Assembly (NCBI GenBank): GCA_902803155.1
Contig: CADCOU010000129.1
Coordinates: forward strand, 1-8,944
Direction of reading: 5' to 3'
DNA length: 8,944 nucleotides
DNA from: an uncultured Lachnospiraceae bacterium
Lineage (GTDB): Bacteria; Bacillota; Clostridia; Lachnospirales; Lachnospiraceae
This document shows, one piece after another, positions 6,515 through 8,944 of the stretch. Position numbers and translations under genes: made by a program. Each line of letters opens with the position of its first letter. Within the stretch, counting starts at the first letter, position 1. The notes below the pieces were generated by a model. That model saw only the letters and a program-made list of their open reading frames with translations. It ran no database searches and had not been told where the DNA came from.

Positions 6515-6729
6515 GTCTTGTCACCCTCCTGATCCCGAAATGCGATCCCGAACCATTCTGCAAACGCTTCTTTCGGGGGAATGGCGATCCCTCGCTTTTC
6601 ATCGCCAAGAAGAAGCAGGGTGTCTCCTGCCTTGATCCCAAAGATTTCCCTTGCCTGTTTCGGTATTACGATTTGTCCTTTTTCTCCGACGGTAGCCGTC
6701 CATGTATATTTTCCCTCTGGCGCACTCAT
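6511..6729 (-). CDS. SpoVT/AbrB-type DNA-binding regulator (copy B, intact)
   Basis: This 72-residue protein carries one SpoVT-AbrB (MazE-like) swapped-hairpin domain: TATVGEKGQIVIPKQAREIFGI at about residues 11-32 (the GRIVIP-type core), followed by GDTLLLLGDE. Such proteins bind DNA as dimers and can be repressors, transition-state regulators or antitoxins. No toxin-like gene follows; the partner is the GT1 glycosyltransferase, overlapped by ATGA. Control of that gene, and probably autorepression, is the simplest inference. The start is ATG 6729 with GGAGG (6737-6741) 7 bases away. After the domain comes a short tail, IAIPPKEAFAEWFGIAF, that is conserved in the frame-corrected copy A, so it is probably functional. 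Confidence 0.9.
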   Translation of the reverse strand: MSAPEGKYTWTATVGEKGQIVIPKQAREIFGIKAGDTLLLLGDEKRGIAIPPKEAFAEWFGIAFRDQEGDKT

Positions 6730-6763
6730 CGCTCCACCTCCAAAAGTATGATTTGTATAACTA

Positions 6764-6792
6764 ATTACACTCCGCTCTTATAAGTCTGTCAA
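6764..6792 (-). promoter_or_regulatory. sigma-A-type promoter of abrB-glycosyltransferase pair
   Basis: TTGACA (6787-6792, minus strand) with a 17-base spacer and TGTAAT (6764-6769): full -35 match and 5 of 6 at the -10. It is placed correctly for the abrB start at 6729 and corresponds hexamer for hexamer to the copy A promoter. Confidence 0.8.
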
Positions 6793-6811
6793 TGGTTTTT
6801 AGAAGAAACGA

Positions 6812-6827
6812 CGGGGATTGCTCCCCG
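6812..6827 (-). other. short GNRA-loop hairpin upstream of the abrB promoter
   Basis: On the minus strand CGGGGA-GCAA-TCCCCG forms a 6-bp stem with a GCAA tetraloop, followed by TCGTTTCTTCT. It may be a second weak terminator insulating the abrB promoter from guaA. Copy A has a different 6-bp hairpin (AACGGC/GCCGTT) at about the same distance from its -35. Confidence 0.4.
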
Positions 6828-6837
6828 CCGCCAAACC

Positions 6838-6866
6838 GTTATCATTTCGTTATCAACGCTGATAAC
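6838..6866. repeat. 29-bp GTTATCA repeat, right copy
   Basis: GTTATCA at 6838-6844, GTTATCA at 6849-6855 and inverted TGATAAC at 6860-6866, with the same spacings as the copy at 4993-5021. Differences are T to C in the first spacer and G to A in the palindrome centre. It lies between the guaA terminator and the abrB promoter, about 45 bases upstream of the -35. Confidence 0.85.
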
Positions 6867-6869
6867 AGA

Positions 6870-6903
6870 AAGCAGCAGGCACTCCGAAGAATGCCTGCTG
6901 CTT
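6870..6903 (-). terminator. intrinsic terminator of the xpt-guaA operon
   Basis: AAGCAGCAGGCA (6870-6881) pairs with TGCCTGCTGCTT (6892-6903). On the minus strand the inner bases continue the stem (one T-G wobble) to a C(TTCG)G tetraloop, giving about 15 pairs. The following tract TCTGTT is only moderately T-rich, but the stem ends in TT. It lies 45 bases beyond the guaA stop. Confidence 0.75.
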
Positions 6904-6948
6904 AAAGCTATTCAGGATAACTTAGCACATTTCAAGATAAAATGTACC

Positions 6949-7929
6949 TCATTCCCACTCGATCGTTGCCGTCGGTTTGGGACTCAGATCATAGAGTACA
7001 CGACAGACGCCGGGTACTTCAGACATGATCCTGGCGGTGATCTTTTTCAGCAGGCTCCAATCCAGCTCGGGGATCGTTGCCGACATGGCATCCACCGTAT
7101 TGACCGCGCGGAGAATGACGGGCCAGTCATATCTGCGGACACCGTTCTGTACGCCGGTGGAACGAAAATCCGGTATGACCGCAAAATACTGCCATACCTT
7201 TCCGGAGAGCCCGTTGTTGTCGAATTCCTCACGCAGGATGGCGTCTGCTTCGCGGAGCGCCTCAAGACGATCCCGTGTGATTGCGCCAAGGCACCGGACG
7301 CCGAGGCCGGGGCCGGGGAAGGGCTGGCGATAAACCATCCTGTCGGGGAGACCGAGGGTCTTGCCGACCATCCGGACTTCGTCCTTGAATAGGAGCTTCA
7401 CGGGTTCGACAAGTTCGAACTGCAGGTCCGCTGGAAGACCGCCCACATTGTGATGCGCCTTTACGCCGTCGCTTTCGAGAATATCGGGGTAGATGGTGCC
7501 CTGCCCGAGGAACCGGATCCCCTGCAGCTTGCGGGCTTCCTCCTCAAAGACCCGGATGAATTCCGCTCCGATGATCTTTCGCTTGGTTTCCGGATCCTCT
7601 ACGCCTGCGAGCTTATCGAGAAATCGATCGGTCGCGTCCACATAGATCAGATTTGCGTTCATCTGATTGCGGAATACTTCGATGACCTGTTCGGGCTCTC
7701 CCTTGCGAAGAAGGCCGTGGTTGACGTGTACGCAAACGAGGTGATCCCCGATCGCACGGATCAGAAGCGCGGCGACAACGGAGGAATCGACTCCTCCGGA
7801 GAGGGCGAGAATGACCTTTCCGTCTCCGACCTGCTTCCGGATCTCGGCGACCTGTTCATCGATGAAGGCCTGCGCGAGGGAAGGGGTCGTAATCCGCTGC
7901 ATGGTTTCGGGTCGGATGATCTTTTCCAT
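6949..7929 (-). CDS. guaA: GMP synthase, ATP-pyrophosphatase/dimerisation part only (no GATase domain)
   Basis: This 326-residue protein makes GMP from XMP, ATP and ammonia. Seen: the PP-loop SGGVDSS at 44-50; KRKIIGAEFIRVFEEEA at 116-132; GQGTIYPDILES at 142-153; HHNVGGLP at 159-166; RQPFPGPGLGVR at 201-212; and the conserved end ATIEWE. This covers the ATPPase and C-terminal dimerisation domains in full. Ordinary bacterial GuaA is about 510-525 residues with an N-terminal class I glutamine amidotransferase domain; here none is present, and no such gene lies between xpt and guaA. The enzyme must use free ammonia or a separate amidotransferase subunit, as in archaeal two-subunit GMP synthases. 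The start is ATG 7929 because GGAGG (7938-7942) lies 8 bases upstream; the in-frame TTG at 7944 overlaps that ribosome site. It follows xpt by 50 bases. Confidence 0.93.
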   Translation of the reverse strand: MEKIIRPETMQRITTPSLAQAFIDEQVAEIRKQVGDGKVILALSGGVDSSVVAALLIRAIGDHLVCVHVNHGLLRKGEPEQVIEVFRNQMNANLIYVDATDRFLDKLAGVEDPETKRKIIGAEFIRVFEEEARKLQGIRFLGQGTIYPDILESDGVKAHHNVGGLPADLQFELVEPVKLLFKDEVRMVGKTLGLPDRMVYRQPFPGPGLGVRCLGAITRDRLEALREADAILREEFDNNGLSGKVWQYFAVIPDFRSTGVQNGVRRYDWPVILRAVNTVDAMSATIPELDWSLLKKITARIMSEVPGVCRVLYDLSPKPTATIEWE

Positions 7930-7979
7930 TCTGTTTACCTCCAATGTACAATAAGCGAGTTGCGCTGATCCTTCAGCAT

Positions 7980-8555
7980 TTATTGCTTTCTGAACCGGAA
8001 GCCGTTTTCATCCGCACCGTCTATGATCGCAAGTGACATGAGATCATACCCCTCCGCACGGATCCTGGCTCCACCGGGCTGAAAGCCTTTTTCGACTGCT
8101 ACCCCGATGCCGACGCACTCGGCCCCGGCCTGTTCAACCAGTTCAATGAGCCCTCGAAGAGCTTCGCCGTTCGCGAGAAAATCATCGATAATGAGAATCC
8201 TGTCGCCGGCTTTCATCCATTCCTTTGAAAGGAGCAGGGTCACTTTCTTTTTATACGTATAGGAGTAGATCTCGCTTTGATAAAGCCCGCCTTCGATGTT
8301 GTCGGATTTCGCCTTTTTCGCGAAAAGCATAGGAACATGGTATTCCTCTGCGCAAATGGTCGCAAGAGCGATCCCGGATGCTTCGACTGTCAGCACAGCG
8401 GTCAGGCCGGTCAGGTCAAAGTGCTTGCCGAACTCCTTTGCCATGGCCCGCAGGAGCGACGTATCTACGCGATGGTTGAGAAAGCCGTCGATCTTGACGA
8501 TATTTCCGGGCAGGATCTTTCCCTCGTTACGGATCCGTTCTTCCAGCAATTGCAT
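7980..8555 (-). CDS. xpt: xanthine phosphoribosyltransferase
   Basis: This 191-residue cytosolic salvage enzyme converts xanthine and PRPP to XMP, the substrate of the next gene's GMP synthase, so the two form a coherent xanthine-to-GMP operon. Length and layout match Bacillus Xpt (194 residues): N-terminal MQLLEERIRNEG and GFLNHRVD, VEASGIALA at about 58-66, PRPP-binding loop ILIIDDFLANGEA at about 120-132, and VEKGFQPGG near 153-161. Start ATG 8555 is chosen because the protein aligns with the family from its first residues; AGGAGG lies 13 bases upstream and AAAGGG 5 bases upstream. The leader is short, leaving no room for the purine riboswitch that precedes xpt in Bacillus. Confidence 0.95.
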   Translation of the reverse strand: MQLLEERIRNEGKILPGNIVKIDGFLNHRVDTSLLRAMAKEFGKHFDLTGLTAVLTVEASGIALATICAEEYHVPMLFAKKAKSDNIEGGLYQSEIYSYTYKKKVTLLLSKEWMKAGDRILIIDDFLANGEALRGLIELVEQAGAECVGIGVAVEKGFQPGGARIRAEGYDLMSLAIIDGADENGFRFRKQ

Positions 8556-8599
8556 CTGAACCCTTTATCCTCCTAGTGAAAGCATAAAAACATAAACGT

Positions 8600-8628
8600 A
8601 TTATGAATCAATCCATCGAAATGCGCAA
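8600..8628 (-). promoter_or_regulatory. probable promoter of xpt-guaA
   Basis: CATAAT (8600-8605, minus strand; 5 of 6 with TATAAT) is preceded after 17 bases by TTGCGC (8623-8628), a weak -35. Its upstream edge touches the T tract of the HU terminator. The transcript leader would be only about 40 bases long. Confidence 0.5.
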
Positions 8629-8664
8629 CAAAAAAAGAAAAGGCAGTATGCAAAACATACTGCC
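8629..8664 (-). terminator. intrinsic terminator of the HU gene
   Basis: GGCAGTATG (8642-8650) pairs perfectly with CATACTGCC (8656-8664) around a 5-base loop. On the minus strand it is followed by TTTTCTTTTTTTG, a strong T tract. It begins 18 bases after the HU stop. Confidence 0.9.
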
Positions 8665-8682
8665 CGTAAGAATCAATGGGAA

Positions 8683-8944
8683 TCAGTTGAGAGCATCCTT
8701 GAACGCCTTGCCGGCCTTGAAAGCGGGGGCGACGGAAGCGGGAATCTCGATCTCCTTGTTGGTAGCGGGGTTATGGCCCTTGCGAGCGGCGCGCTTCTTG
8801 GCCTCGAACGTGCCAAAGCCAACGATGGAAACCTTCTCATCGTTCTTAAGAGCGCACTCGATCGTTTCAACATAGGAAGTGAGAACCTTCTCAACGTCCT
8901 TCTTTTTCATTTCACAGTTTTCGGCGATCTTTGCGATCAGCTCA
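8683..8944 (-). CDS. hup: HU-family nucleoid protein (5' end cut by window)
   Basis: The minus-strand frame runs from the window edge (ELIAKIAENCEMKKKDVEKVL) to the TGA at 8683-8685. It contains the HU signature GFGTFEAKKRAARKGHNP and the beta-arm and C-terminus IEIPAS..PAFKAGKAFKDALN. HU is a small dimeric DNA-bending protein of about 90 residues; 86 residues are visible, so only about four N-terminal residues are missing. The internal Met at 8910 is not the start, because the frame continues upstream with a normal HU first helix. The basic arm residues (RAARKG) are intact. The gene is single, with its own terminator. Confidence 0.93.
   Translation of the reverse strand, partial: ELIAKIAENCEMKKKDVEKVLTSYVETIECALKNDEKVSIVGFGTFEAKKRAARKGHNPATNKEIEIPASVAPAFKAGKAFKDALN

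Noticed and set aside
6511..6729. MazE-type antitoxin of a toxin-antitoxin pair
   Set aside because: The domain is compatible, but the coupled downstream gene is a glycosyltransferase and no MazF- or PIN-like toxin is nearby.
8560..8640. Purine riboswitch before xpt
   Set aside because: Only about 40 bases lie between the probable -10 and the xpt start, and none of the conserved purine aptamer loops are visible.

Overview
The window looks like chromosomal DNA of a Gram-positive Firmicute (Bacillota, probably clostridial). Shine-Dalgarno sequences are strong (GGAGG type), promoters are of the TTGACA/TATAAT type, intrinsic terminators are used, and the Xpt and HU proteins are Bacillus-like. 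This placement is an inference; no rRNA or other taxonomic marker is present.

Region 1 (1-4332, plus strand) is the 3' part of a cell-surface polysaccharide or teichoic-acid-like operon. It holds the tail of an unidentified gene, a TagD-like cytidylyltransferase (TTG start), a family 2 glycosyltransferase with an extra C-terminal Rossmann-like domain, and an 808-residue HAD-superfamily protein overlapping the glycosyltransferase by 25 bases. The HAD protein appears to carry two HAD domains in tandem, the first lacking the catalytic Asp. Together these suggest synthesis of a CDP-activated alcohol or phospho-alcohol and its use in decorating a surface glycan.

Region 2 (about 4370-6870, minus strand) is an accessory island. 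An intact pair, a SpoVT/AbrB-type regulator and a GT1 (MGT-like) glycosyltransferase with a two-helix membrane tail, is translationally coupled through an ATGA overlap. Downstream, next to the polysaccharide operon, lies a decayed second copy of the same pair: abrB with a one-base frameshift and only about the first 29 codons of the glycosyltransferase, with its promoter and ribosome binding site still recognisable. The intact pair is bracketed by two near-identical 29-bp direct repeats (27/29 identical), each with three GTTATCA half-sites in fixed geometry. This is the most unusual structure in the window.

Region 3 (6871-8944, minus strand) is core metabolism. A purine operon, xpt-guaA, ends at a UUCG-loop terminator. 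The guaA product lacks the N-terminal glutamine amidotransferase domain of ordinary bacterial GMP synthases. Upstream is a gene for the nucleoid protein HU, cut by the window end, with its own terminator. The plus-strand surface operon and the minus-strand island converge near 4340-4380, and I see no convincing terminator for the plus-strand operon.
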